From Phylloscopus collybita (lineage: Eukaryota > Chordata > Aves > Passeriformes > Phylloscopidae), in contig JAJNNQ010000075.1 in NCBI GenBank assembly GCA_027886175.1, forward strand, positions 3,513,001 to 3,577,000: 64,000 bases of DNA. Direction: 5' to 3'. The stretch's first letter is position 1; the number at the start of each line of letters is the position of its first letter. The notes under the pieces were generated by a model. The model was not told the DNA's origin. It saw nothing but the letters and a program-made list of their open reading frames with translations, and did not search any database. This document shows, piece after piece, positions 38,391 through 50,200 of this stretch. Position numbers and translations under genes: made by a program.

Positions 38391-39509
38391 GTATCATCCT
38401 ATAGAAAACCCTCTTGCCTAATTCACTCTGGAAGGCCACCTCTGCCTCCTGTAGAACTTCCACTGTTTGTGTGTTGATGTTTTACCGGAATTCGGAGCAA
38501 GAATCAGCAACTTACGTGTCTCTGTGTGTCTGTGTGTACCTGTATGAGCATTTTCAGTAGGAAATTTTCAGAGCATTGCAGGCACAGGGGCAAAGGCCTG
38601 TGAGTACCTAAGAGAAGTGACTGGGAGCAGCGACAGCCCCTGCTGAGCTCTGAGTTCCTGCAGCAGGGATCTGCTGCCTTGCAGAGAGACACAGCTTCCC
38701 TTTGCCGGGGTTGTGAGGCAGCAGTGGAGCTGCTGCTGGCTCCCTCGTCGAGATAAGAGCAGGACAGCCTGGCATGCTGCACCTGACAGGTTGCTCATCC
38801 CTGCTCCCCTAACACATTGGATTTTTAGTTATTGTGTGTCAGACCTTTCTGATGTCTTACACGGCAGTCTGCTACAGGTTTATGTAAAATGTTGCTTTCT
38901 TGGGCAAGAGATCCTCAAACTCTGCAGTTTACCTCAGGGCAAACAACATTTGTTGTGTTTGAGAATGTCCCCAAATAATTGTCTCTTGTCTGGTTTTATA
39001 AGGGATCTCAGCTGAATCTCAAATGAGTTGGGGAAGGAGGGGGAAGGAAACCAAGGGGCTGTGATGTGACATCCTGGCTGTTGGGGCACTAAAGAGGATG
39101 GAAGTCCAAGATGATTTACTGGTTCTTGATGGAGAGCAACTTTTAAAAGCTGCTGGTGATTTTTTTTTGAATTAATATATCTTGCTTTCATCCACAAACC
39201 TGCTTTTGAAATTTTGGCATTTATGTGATTGTTTCACATAGAGGAAATACTGTTGTAAGTCTGATAAGATGCATGGACCATATTTATTCGTGTTTTCTGA
39301 AGTCATGCTGGTGAAACTTCAGCAATTGTAACTGGTTGTGTGAAAGAGTAGCTTACAATATAATATGTTTAGCATTTTTAATAAAGTTGCTACCTATGTG
39401 CTGCTTAGTGTTTTGTGTGGGGTATTACATGGTAATATTTAAATTTTTTTAAAAATACAAATTTACTGTATTTTACAGCTTGTAAGGAGTGTCTGTTTCT
39501 CTGTTTTAG

Positions 39510-39676
39510 GGCATAATTCAGAAGATTGTGGACAGTCACAAAGTGAAAAATGTGGCCTGCTATGGGTTACGGCTCAGTCACCTGCAGTCTGAGGAAGTTC
39601 ACTGGCTACACCTGGACATGGGGGTGTCTAATGTGAGAGAGAAATTTGAACTAGCCCACCCTCCAGAAGAATGGAA
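39510..39676 (+). CDS. PTK2: PTK2 coding exon, FERM F1 (residues 66-121)
   Basis: Acceptor GTTTTAG|GGC, in phase 0 with the preceding exon. The 167 bases encode residues 66-120 plus two bases of Lys121: GIIQKIVDSHKVKNVACYGL at the start and ELAHPPEEWK at the end. The donor is GAA|GTAAGAG (phase 2). This segment forms most of the ubiquitin-like F1 lobe of the FERM domain, which packs with F2 and F3 and helps hold the kinase domain inactive. The sequence is nearly the same as vertebrate FAK as I remember it, including the SEEVHWLHLDMG block. It has no stops or frameshifts. Confidence 0.98.
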
Positions 39677-42600
39677 GTAAGAGCATAAGTCTGTTAAATG
39701 TCAGTCATATAAGTCTTCCTGCCTTGTTGTAAAAAATACTCTGTAATTTGGTTTACTAAGAAAGATCTTTTGGTAGTGGAATGGAGCTGGTGAAATGGGG
39801 GGAAATAAACCCACCAAACTTCTCACTAAGAGCTGTGAACAATGTTTTGTTTGCTTTGAAGGGGTTTTTGTTTTAAGGGGTTTCCTGCAAACTGAAGAAC
39901 CTGGGATTTAGAGGAAACATAAAATAGGAACAGAAATATCCTAATCATTTGTGCTGAAATCTGCAAGTTTTGTCATACTTAAAAGTTTTAGGACAGAAAT
40001 GCTTTTCTTAGTTGAGGTATAAGCACATAGCTGCAGTTTTTAAAAGGAAAAATCTTGTTCTTTAAAGAAAGCCAAAAAGATATTGTTAAGTACTGGTTGT
40101 ACTTGTCTATAGACTGAGTAGGAGAAATGTGATTTGAAAAGAGTGAAATGTAGTTAAAAATCATTTTATCCCTCTGCTGTTATGAAACTTCTCAGTTGTT
40201 AAACTTATTTATATTGAGGCCCAGAGCAATAAGTGATACCTGTCTTCCTTCTGACTGTGATCTTCTCAAGTTATACCAGGAATAGTGAACAGTAGAAAGA
40301 TAGCTGCAGAATTTTGGGCGTTTTTCATAGCCTGGGCACATTTGCTGAGGTCTTTCATGATGCTGGTTAGTTGCTTAAAAGAAGTGGCATGACCTACGTT
40401 TCTTCAGCTTTTTAGGAGACTAAGCTGGTGGTGCCTGCTCAGAGGGGAAGGAAGGAAGCTCTGTCCACTTTCCTGGTAGAAAGACAAGAGGAAACTAAAA
40501 TTTATTTGCAGAAAGACACAGTCATTTACTAGAGAAAATGGGGAGCTCAGAGTTGTAAAATGCCAGTAAACCAAATAGAGATTAAACCAAAGAGTAGATT
40601 GCTGTGGTTGCTCATTCATTGCAGGGGCGTTGTGCATGTATTTCTGTGGTTTATCTTCATAACCACAATCTGTGCAGAAGTTAGTGGTTATTTTAGAGCC
40701 TGCACATACCTTCTGCAAAACTATTGTAAATAGTCTATACCTAATTTCTTGCAAATGGAATTACTAGCAGATGTCGCAGTTGGCAATCTTCAGTTTGTAA
40801 ATTCTCTTTAGGGATCTGATTTTAACAAATTCCACAAATTCAAGGAAGTCAGGAATGTTTAGAACCTGTGTCTGGAATGTTGCATATTCTCTTCTGTGTA
40901 TGTATTTTTGTTTCTGTGATCTACATGGGTATTTTCCCTCACATGAAGTTTTTCATTGATAATACTGTGAAATCACAGCTTAGAAAGGGGAAGATTCCTG
41001 AGTCCTCTCTGTGGTAGTGGTGCTATCATGTGGTGATGAGATGTGAATAATTTATGCTGTGGAAATTTGTTATGTAGTGTACCAGTGTCGGTTCCATTTT
41101 TATAAGGCGATACAACTTGCATGGTACACACTGCAGAACACATTTAATTGGTTATAAAAACAAAGTTAGATATTGTTTTGAAGCTTGTGGAAAGGAATTG
41201 TGTAAAATGCTCATGAAAGAGCTATGATAAGGTGTAAATTATTCAATACTTTTCCAAGTGTCATTTAATGTGTTATCAAATACATGCAGCCTGACATACC
41301 TTTTAAACCCAGAGAGATTTGCTATGCATAATCAAAATGCTGCTGTCATATTTGTAATGCCATAACACAAAGTGTCTAAGATCATATGACAGTACTTGTA
41401 GAAATATTTAGATTACTAAAGGGGAAGTAGTCTTGGAATGGTTCTTAAATTAAAAGCTTCCTATAGTGTTAGTAAACCACAAAATACCTCACGTGGTTAT
41501 TTTATTTTTATCATCCAAATTAAAGGGTTGTGTATTCACAGTGTTCAGTAATTACATCTTGGAATTCTTCTGGACTAATCCAGGTTCTAGAAGTTACATG
41601 GATTGTCAGTAGGTTGCACACAAAAGTTACCAGAATAAAATCCATCACCCAGCTGGATGAGCCAGGGTTAGCAGGACGGCTCTTAAATCATAGATAACAC
41701 CAACCCTCATCATTTGCCTTGAACAGCAGGCACAGCTGCTGTCCTTCATGTCTTCAAAAACTGCTGTGTGCCAAAGCACTGTTCCTTTTGCTGGTATTTT
41801 GTGTCACACAGAAGAAATATCAAGAGGTTCACGTAACAAGTTGTGTGTGTCAGAGCAGCCTGTTCCCCACAGGGCAGACACCTTCTAGCACTGTAGTTTG
41901 GGTTTGTAAAGGAGGTCCCTGTAGCCAGGTAACATCCTTGCTGTAGCTCTGGCAGGTAGGAGACACCCCAGCTGTCCTGGGCTGTTGAGTTTTGGTAGCT
42001 GTGATACAAAAGCCCTGGCACAGATACAAGCCTAGATCAGCTGTGGGATGGTTTAACGAGTTGACCAAGTTGATCTAACACATCCTTGCTGCACTCTTGT
42101 CTTCTCTCTTCTCTGGCTTCTAGTTATCCAGTCCTTTTTCTTCCCTTCTGTGAGCTTTAATACTTCTGCAAGCCTTCAGTGAGCTTATGCAGTTCATTAA
42201 ACTCAAGGCTTCCCTTTTGTCTGCCCTTTTAGTTCTCATCTTCTGTGTTCTGGTTACTTTTCTGTTGATGTGAACTGAATCAGAACCTACTGGAGGCAAG
42301 GGTAGGAGTGGCAAGATTATTTCTTTCAGTTGCACGAGATATTAGGAGTTGGATCATCCTTTCTTTTTTGGCTCCACCAGCTGCCGTGGTAGTACTTGTT
42401 ACTGACAGGGAAGCTTCTAGAACTGCTCAGGGGTGTTCACTCTGCTGTGGGTAGGTCACTTCACTTTACAACCTGTGAACCCTATTGATGCCCACCTTTG
42501 TGAGGTGTGTCAGAGTGCTTCTGAGCAGCAAGCAGAGTGGTGATCTTCTAGGAATCATTTGTCAAACACAACAGGAGTGATCATCAGCTGAGATAACTTG

Positions 42601-42990
42601 CTCCGAAAGCAGACCTGGTTTGTGAGAAAGGGACATATCATCCTTGTCAGTTGGCTGCATTTCAAAGACAGTAAATTTAGAGGACGTTGAAAATCGAGCC
42701 CATCCTTGAGTTGGCCTTTGGAAGTCAGCTTCTTCATTCCCTTGGGCCCAGGCAGAGATTAGGTTATAAATAGGTAATGAAGGTCACTCACAGTGACTGT
42801 CCCAGCTGAGCCTTACCTGATATTCTCATGAGATCCTGTTGCAAAAAGCAGCACTTTCATGGCTGATCAGTTAAGAAGACACATCCCTGTAAAGAAGAGA
42901 GATTGATTTTCCTGTTTGTTGAGGGGGTTTTGTGTTTGTTGTTGTTTTGTTTTGTTTTGTTTTAATCCCTAAGAGTAATGGTGTTCTGCA

Positions 42991-43406
42991 TCCTAGAATC
43001 ACAGAATTGTTTGGGCTGGAAGAGACCTCTAAGGTAATCGAGCCCTGTGGTTAACTTAACTCTGCTAAGGCTGCTACTAAACCATGTCCCCAAGTGCCAC
43101 ATCTACATGTCTTTTAAATCTCTCCAGGGATGAGATGCCACCACTTTCAGCAGCCTCTTCCAATCTTTGACAGCTCATGAAGAAATCTGTTCTGATATCG
43201 AATATCCAATTTTCTGATCTGTAATTCACCTCTCCTGGTGCAACTTGAGATGGTTTCCTCTCATCCTACTACCACTTGTTACTTGAGAGAAGAGCCTGAC
43301 CCCTGCCTAGCTACACTCTCCTGTCAGGGAGTTGTAGAGAGTGATAAGGTCTCCCCTGAACCTCCTTTGCTTCCTCAGCTGCTCCTCACCATATTTGTGC
43401 TCCAGG
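42991..43406 (-). mobile_element. CR1 LINE fragment, left half of an inverted pair
   Basis: Reverse complement of CR1: CCTAGAATCACAGAATTG tail, TTTGGGCTGGAAGAGACC, CCCCAAGTGCCACATCTACA, CACCACTTTCAGCAGCC, TGGTTTCCTCTCATCC and CTCCTCACCATATTTGTGCT. It is cut at about 43406, where an oppositely oriented copy starts. Confidence 0.93.
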
Positions 43407-43634
43407 GGAGATTCAGGCTTGATATTAGGAAAAATTTCTTAATGGAAAGGAAAGCACTGGAACAAGCTGTCCAGGGAAGCAATGGAGTAACCATCCTTGA
43501 AGTGTTCCAAAAAAAGTGTGAGTTTGGCACTTGAGGACACTGTTTAGTGGTGAACATGGTGGTGGTGCTGGGTTGATGGTTGGACACGAAGATCTGAAAG
43601 GTCTTTTCCAGCCTTAACCATTTTGTCATTCTAA
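43407..43634 (+). mobile_element. CR1 LINE fragment, right half of an inverted pair
   Basis: CR1 sense orientation: GATTCAGGCTTGATATTAGG, GGAACAAGCTGTCCAGGGAA, ACCATCCTTGAAGTGTTCC, GGTTGATGGTTGGACACG and GGTCTTTTCCAGCCTTAACC, ending in an ATTCTA-type tail. It abuts the antisense copy to its left. Both copies carry CR1 3' ends, so this is two insertions and not a single twin-primed, inverted element. Confidence 0.93.
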
Positions 43635-44018
43635 AATGTGCTGGATTATAGAACCTCCAAAAAGGAAGGAAGGAAGTCTTTTACACGGACTTGTTTTATT
43701 CCATGTCAGTCTCTGCAGTTGTGTTCGGCAGTAAATCTTAGTGGATGTGGCAGAACAAAAACCAGGAGAGGCTCTGCTTTTTCTGCAGTGGATAGTTAAG
43801 TTCATGCTGCCTTCTCTCCCTGACGTAAATACCTGGAGGTACAATTTGGCTGATACCTAAATTTTAGTTCATAAATAGTTATCTGCTGGGGATCATGAGA
43901 TGTAAAGGCTGATCAGCAATAGAAGGTGATTCTGTGTTCCTTTACATCTGAGAGTAATCTGTGAGAGTTTGTCTCAATTGTGACTTTGAGTCTTACTTTG
44001 TTTATCTGTGTCCTTGTG

Positions 44019-44236
44019 TCACAGAATGGTTTGGGTTGAGGACAACATGTAAGGTCCAACCCTCTGCCGTGGACAGGGACACCTTCCACTATCCCTGGTT
44101 GCTCCAAGCCCCATCCAGCCTGGCCTTGAGCACTTCCAGGGATGGGGCAGCCACAGCTTCTCTGTGCCAGAGCCTCACCACTCTCAGAGTAAAACATTTC
44201 TTCCTTATATCCAGTGTAAATCTATTCTCTGTCAGG
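44019..44236 (-). mobile_element. CR1 LINE fragment (3' end)
   Basis: GTCACAGAATGGTTTGGGTT, CTGCCGTGGACAGGGACACC, GCCCCATCCAGCCTGGCC and GGGATGGGGCAGCCACAG appear in order on the + strand, so the element is antisense to PTK2. The subfamily differs from that of the inverted pair 400 bp to the left. Confidence 0.93.
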
Positions 44237-44841
44237 TGTTCTCAGCCTCACCTGCATTTCACTCTTTAATTTAACTGCATTTTTTCTGTGCACAGGAATT
44301 ACAAAATATATTGCCATACTACAGCAAGACATCATTGTTGTATTCTTTGTTTGTATAGAGTGTGTGTATTTACAATTTCCAAATTTTTTCCTTATTTTAA
44401 TGGTTTCTAACAGACAATGTATTTTCAATGAATTCAAAGTAAATAAGTGTCATGGGTTAACACATCTTGGTTTTTAGTTAAAACACCATCACAGTAAGGA
44501 TACTTCTCTTCTGCTTGCAGTGGAAACCTAGGTAGCACCTAATCCTAGTAAATTTTTACTAAATCCCCATGGTAAATCTTGATTACAGGCAGCCAGATCA
44601 CTTGCTGAAAAGAAGTTCTTGTCTTGCTGAAACCGACAAATTGAAATGTTGTAATATTGGCTCTTATCATGAGCAGATTGTTAAAGATACTTTGGGAAGT
44701 ACTGTTAAGAGTGTTAGTTAGGATATGCTATGTTGGCACAGCCCAAGGGATGGAGACATTCATTATCAGACTTTCATTGAAGGAATGTGACAGAGAAGGA
44801 AGCAAACAGTTTATGTCAAACACCATGGGCTGTTACCACAG

Positions 44842-44925
44842 GACAAGCAATAATACTAAATTTAGGGATTGAAAGCAGAACTTTATGACAAGAAATAGTA
44901 CTAAATTTAGGGGCTTAAAGCAGAA
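44842..44925. repeat. Local duplication, 45-bp period
   Basis: A 39-base segment at 44842-44880 is repeated with a few mismatches at 44887-44925. Both share a TACTAAATTTAGGG core and an AAAGCAGAA end, separated by CTTTAT. Confidence 0.8.
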
Positions 44926-45632
44926 GTTGAGGTTTGAGAAGGGATACAGGTTTGGTGTAGGTCGTAGGTCAAGGCTCATTCTGAATTTCCCTCACTTCTG
45001 GTGTACAATTACCTTAAAAAATACGACTGTCAGGTTCAAAACTGTTTGCTTTTTGCATGTGTCTTGATGATGAATAAAGGAGCAGGAAACTTTTTTACAG
45101 AGAAATCCCTTCAAAACCTAGGAAAAATCCGTAGATATTAGAGCATTAATTAGAGAAGGAGCAGAGTCCTGTTCCTTGTTCTGCTGTAGGATGTGGCTCC
45201 CTGGTGAGTGACACTGTTTGTCACTCCTGGAGCAGCAGGATCAGCGTTTTAAATCCCTGCTTGTGAGAACCAGAGATAAAAACTGTTGCCAGGGGTCATG
45301 TCAGTGCTTCTGGCAGCTCATATGTTGTCACCTAACTGGGGCCTCCCTTCCCATGGATCTGGAGCTTATCTGCTCCAGTCTTGATGCTTCAGTCCTCTCT
45401 GAAGCCCTGAGAAGGCAGCAGGGCTCTGGTCTGCTTCTGTTACAAAGGTCCTTTGTAAACATCTATATGAAATGTCAGTTACAGAAAAATTCCACTTTAG
45501 TTCTCTTGAATAATCAAAAAGGAAATTTTCCATTAGTTTTCTAATATTTTGAGTTTATTCCTATTTTTAAGAATGTTGTGAGGAAATCTTTATTTTAGTT
45601 CTGCTCAGCAGTCTCTTCTTCTTGCTTTTCAG

Positions 45633-45720
45633 ATATGAATTGAGAATTCGGTATTTGCCAAAAGGATTTCTAAACCAGTTCACTGAGGACAAACCAACTC
45701 TAAATTTTTTCTATCAGCAG
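45633..45720 (+). CDS. PTK2: PTK2 coding exon, FERM F1-F2 (residues 121-150)
   Basis: The acceptor is CTTTTCAG. The first base completes Lys121 and is followed by 29 codons: [20 protein letters not shown] and PTLNFFYQQ. The donor is CAG|GTATGT in phase 0. It spans the end of the F1 lobe, the linker and the start of the helical F2 lobe. The sequence appears invariant relative to mammalian FAK as I remember it. If the intron were retained, the frame would run on to 45825 before a stop. Confidence 0.98.
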
Positions 45721-47274
45721 GTATGTTCAGTTCTTCTACTTTGTCTTTTGCTGAATTTAGAAAACTCTGGGTCTATGTATGTGGGTAGCATGTTTCTGCA
45801 GAAACAGAAAAATGGAAGAAGTTAAAGGTTGCATATATAAAGCAGAAAGGGCACAAAGCCCATGGCATCTTTCTCCCTGAGAAGTGGTGAGGAATATTCC
45901 AAAAACAAGGTGATTCTGCAGGTGATAGTTGTCCTAACTCTGATAAAATTGACTGTTGCTCACTGACTTCTTACAGTTAATTCACACTTGATTAAATTGA
46001 TGAATTTCTTTATTTTTGCAAGTGTAAGTGACAATTTCACAACAAAACATCAAATACTTTTTCCACTCACATTCTTAGGTTATTTTCTTGGGTTTAAAAT
46101 ATTTCCTGGATTATTAAAACTGTGTAATAATCAAAGTTTCTATAAATTAGGCCCTAAATTCTAATTTTATTCAGTTCAATGATTTTAATCTGCTTTTAAA
46201 CTGACAAGCTCTCAATAAAACCTGGTGGGGATATTTTTTAGGGGAGTCAGGACTAAAATGGTTACCCTGTCCCTTAACTTCAGCAAGCACAATTATGCAC
46301 ACACATTCTTATCTTATGTAAATTGCTTTTAATTTTTTTTAACTGTGTGATGCAATTTTTTTTTTTGATATGTAATGAAGGTGACTTCTGAAAAGACACT
46401 TCTCTTGCAGCGCTTCTTTGGACTTCACATTCTAGTTTAAGTGACTTGTGTGATAATGCTGGATTCAGCCTAAAATGTCTGAATTTTGGTCAGTTTTTAG
46501 TGTAGTACTGCCAGGGATTCTTGTACAACAAAATCATGTTCCTTTTTCTTTTATCAGCAAGGGACTTCCTTCATGTAGGCTTTAAACACAGGAGATTTTG
46601 TTTCCCATGACGCAGAAGTGGGTGATGAATTCGAAAATAATTTCCTGAACTCCATTGCTTTCCTGTTCAATACCTGGCCGGCCTGCAGTGTCCTCTCCTT
46701 TCTGCCTCAGGGAATTGTTTCTTTAAAGGAAGACGTTTGAAATGCCAGAGGAATGTTTGTTAACTTCTAACTAAATTTGGAGAAATCATTACAAGCGGAT
46801 ACAAATGGCTCAGAATAGAAAGTTTTTGAAGGTCATTGGGAGCGATAGGCAAAGCTGACAACTGCCTGTATCTGGCAATGCCCTGAATCCCAGTGCTGTT
46901 ATGAAATGAAAATCAGAGGTTCTTGTCTCCTTCCTCTGCACATCATCCCATTTATTTTCTCTCCCCTTTTCTTTTTCATCTTACAGTGAGGTATTTCTGA
47001 ATCCAGTTCTTTAAGAGTCACTGCTCTTTGTTTTGAGGTTCTGTAAGGTATTTGGGTCTCTGTTGTCATAGAAATCAGGTGCAGAACTTTCCAGAGCTGT
47101 CATTCTCTATCCGTGATTCTGCTTTGCTCCATAAATTTCACTTGTCCTCTTGGATAAACTAGGACAATAACTTGTATGTGGTAAAGTGTTAAGGCAGCAG
47201 TGGTGACGTATGAAAGGAAGGCAAGAGAAGAATTTAGGCAGTAACACTGCATCATAAACCAGACCTACAGCAGA

Positions 47275-47285
47275 GGGGGGGGGGG
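47275..47285. repeat. G11 homopolymer
   Basis: Eleven consecutive G in otherwise mixed sequence. Its length may be unreliable in an assembly. Confidence 0.85.
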
Positions 47286-50200
47286 TGAAAAAACTGGGAA
47301 ATATGATTTTTCACATTCTGTTCCTATCTCAGTGTCATTCTTGCAACATTTTAACATCTTTTGCTAACCACTGCTCTCAGTCAGAGCATCATGTTGTGTG
47401 TAGGCAAGAACAACAGAATGTACAGAATTCATACATGCATGCATAGATATCCTGAGCTTTCTGCACAGAAGTAACTGTCAGAGATAAGGAACATAGTAGA
47501 ATCTAGTTACAAAATTTTAAAAATCTGACAGAAACAACACCTCTGCTGTCAGATTGGCTTTTCTCAATGTAAAACTCGAAGACATTGCTGTCTTGTGTGT
47601 TACAAATGAGTAAAAAAGATTTTGGAGGACCAGATAGATGCCTGTGATTTTCTTGTCATGAGAGACAGGGAACCTTACTACTAGCTTGGCAACATCTGAA
47701 CCCGATGTTTGTCTTTTAAAAATTTACAGCAACAAATTAAAAAGTTAATGGAGAAGGAAAAGAAACATGTCACCCTCTGTCACCCATAGATTTTGGAATT
47801 ATAATGATTTTGTTGAATCTGAGTTGCAAGCCACAGTATTGTTGAAAAAGAAAGTTTAAATCCTCAAGTGATCTTCATCTTCTGGAAAAGTACAGAACAT
47901 TTTGTAAAGATAACAAAATGTTACCTTAATCACTGTCAACAGACAGGGTTTATTCATCCAGCTCACCCAAACCACAATTATCAGGCTGTTAAACCCAAAG
48001 CTGGCACACGTTTGTGCCTTCACATGCATGACTACTCCCATTCACTTCAGCGAGTGCACTGCCCTGTGCAAATCGCTGCATTTCAGGCTTCTCAGCTTGG
48101 GCTTGATATGTGAAATCACTATCTTCTCCTTGATTTTTGACTGTTTTAAGGATGTTGGGACCTCTCTTTGTTTTTGAATATTCTTCATCTTCAAGAGTCT
48201 CGAACAAATCAAGAACCTGTGCCCAGAACTGTTTTGTGTGCTGTGATCGTGGCGCTCGTTCTGCCATCTGCAGTGGGCGTGAGCTGCTCTTAATTGGAAG
48301 TGTAAAGCAGGGCACTTAATGAGACCTTTCATTCTGCAATCTGTACAGCAAGGGATTAAAATTAGTGTGTGGGATCAGGGGGAAACCACACAACTCGTTA
48401 ATAACATCAGAATCAGTCCCACTAACGATGCCATGCGGTGCCTCTTGTGCTCAGGCTGTGCCTCAGCTTTGAGGCCAGAGATGGGGAGAGGCTGGTCTTT
48501 AGGTCATTCCCTTTCACTGGAGGAGCTGTGTGTTCCAGTCATGTCATTTCACATCCCATTTGAGAGCACTGATGAACAAACTAATGTTGGAACTGTGTCT
48601 TTTTGTTTTGTTACTGCTCTTTGGCAGGTGTCAGAGGTAGTGGGTGACAGGACTTCAGGGGTGTTGTCTCTTTTTTCAATCTGTGGAGCATTTAGATGGT
48701 GATTCTGCATCGACTGCATTACTCCCTTGGGCCCAACTGCTTACAGTTTCAGCCAAATTAGGCAAATTGGATCCCACCCAGTGCTGTTGGAATTGTGAGG
48801 CTGAAGTATTCAAAAATCAGGAAAAGCCAGATTTATGGTTGCCTGCACAGTTGGCAGATGCTCACTGCACAGGTTTTATGTGCCAGCCTTCAGTTGTGTC
48901 CTGTGGTATAGAATACCCAAATCGGAACCAAAGTGGGCTCTAATACTACCCACAAAACCTTGAATGTGAGGTACAGTGAATAAAAATACTTTTAAGTTTT
49001 ATCAAGAAGTAGCATCCTTTGTGTGTGTGTGTGTTCTGTTGACTGTTTTGTAAATATCTAGGAGCTTTGTATGTTTTTTAAACATTTTTCAGAGAAAACT
49101 AACAAAGGTACAAAAGGAGAATTAAAAATGGCAGGTTTTGAGTAATGAAATAAGATCTCACCGTTTTCCTGTCCTTTTTGGGAGTATTTTAAGTTGCTTT
49201 AAATAAGTGTTGGTGAAATTCCTAGTGAGTGTCTTCCCTTTCCCTGTCTTCCAGTGACGTGGCTGTTGGGAAGTGGAAATAAAGGGGACAGGTTCCTCTA
49301 CTTTGCCTTAGTAGCTGAGTGAGGAACGAAAGCCATATCTCAAATCAAGATAGAATACAGCTTTTAAAAACATTCATGTAATGAGAATCAGACGTAAGCT
49401 ACTTGAATTGCCTTCCTTTTATTGTGGGACAAGGGCCTGCACACATTTATCCTTGAATAACACGTTAGCCTGCAGTAATTGGAGATGGTTTATCCCTTGA
49501 TGAAAAGGGAGTAAGCATCTGTATGGGGGGTGGGGGCAGCTCTTGGGCATCAGCTGTTCCATTGTTGCTGTCCTTGTGCTTCAAACAGAAGACTTTTAAA
49601 GTAACTTTTGGGGTTTTATTTTTTAGATCCCAGCGAACAAGAAAAGATGGTTTTTAACAGTGTTGAATTTTTTCGCTGCTGCTTTGTTTAGCCTGCAGTG
49701 TGGAACTACCCTGGAGAGGTTCATCTATATAATAAAGGAGACTACAGGACTGAACTCTCTGTATTGAATTTGCTTTTAAATTAACCAAAGTTTGTCAAAG
49801 AAGGAATTGCAAGCAAGGGATGATCTCGAAGTTAGGGCAGGTCAGTGATGCCCTGAAAAAATTAAGCTGAATTCTCTGTCACAAGGGCTCTGTGTCTCAC
49901 CAGACAAGTACAGTGCAGGTTCATTTTCATAAGGAAACTATTTTTAAAAAGAGAAAAAAATATACTTTTTCTTATAAAAAAAAAGTAAGGGAAAAACATT
50001 CTTTGAAAAAGAGGAGAAAAAGTTTCTTGTGGACAATTGGCACTTCTCTCTGTCTCTGTAGTGTCTGTAAAGATTATGTTCACGCTCAAAAGGTATTTCA
50101 TTAAATGAAATATCTCTTTATATTGTGGCAGATAAATACATCATGCAAATTAAATTATTTTTATAACTCTGTCCCTGACATGTAGGGAATTTTAAGTCCA

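Larger units (their letters stand above)
26634..39509 (+). other. PTK2: PTK2 intron 2 (about 12.9 kb)
   Basis: Starts GTAAGT and ends in CTCTGTTTTAG. It holds a candidate solo LTR at 30958-31625, CR1 copies at 33187-33764 and 37973-38390, an A23 run at 29902-29924, an A17 run at 36287-36303 and a 26-bp tandem duplication at 37122-37173. I see no coding exon or RNA gene; open frames inside it are short or repeat-derived. Confidence 0.85.
39677..45632 (+). other. PTK2: PTK2 intron 3 (about 6.0 kb)
   Basis: Starts GTAAGAG and ends with a long pyrimidine tract and CTTTTCAG. It contains a cluster of three CR1 copies (42991-43406, 43407-43634, 44019-44236), a short TTTTG run near 42940-42964 and a 45-bp-period duplication at 44842-44925. 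No exon or RNA gene is seen. Confidence 0.85.

Noticed and set aside
43407..43634. Twin-primed (5'-inverted) single CR1 insertion
   Set aside because: Both halves contain the CR1 3' terminus, so they must be two insertions.
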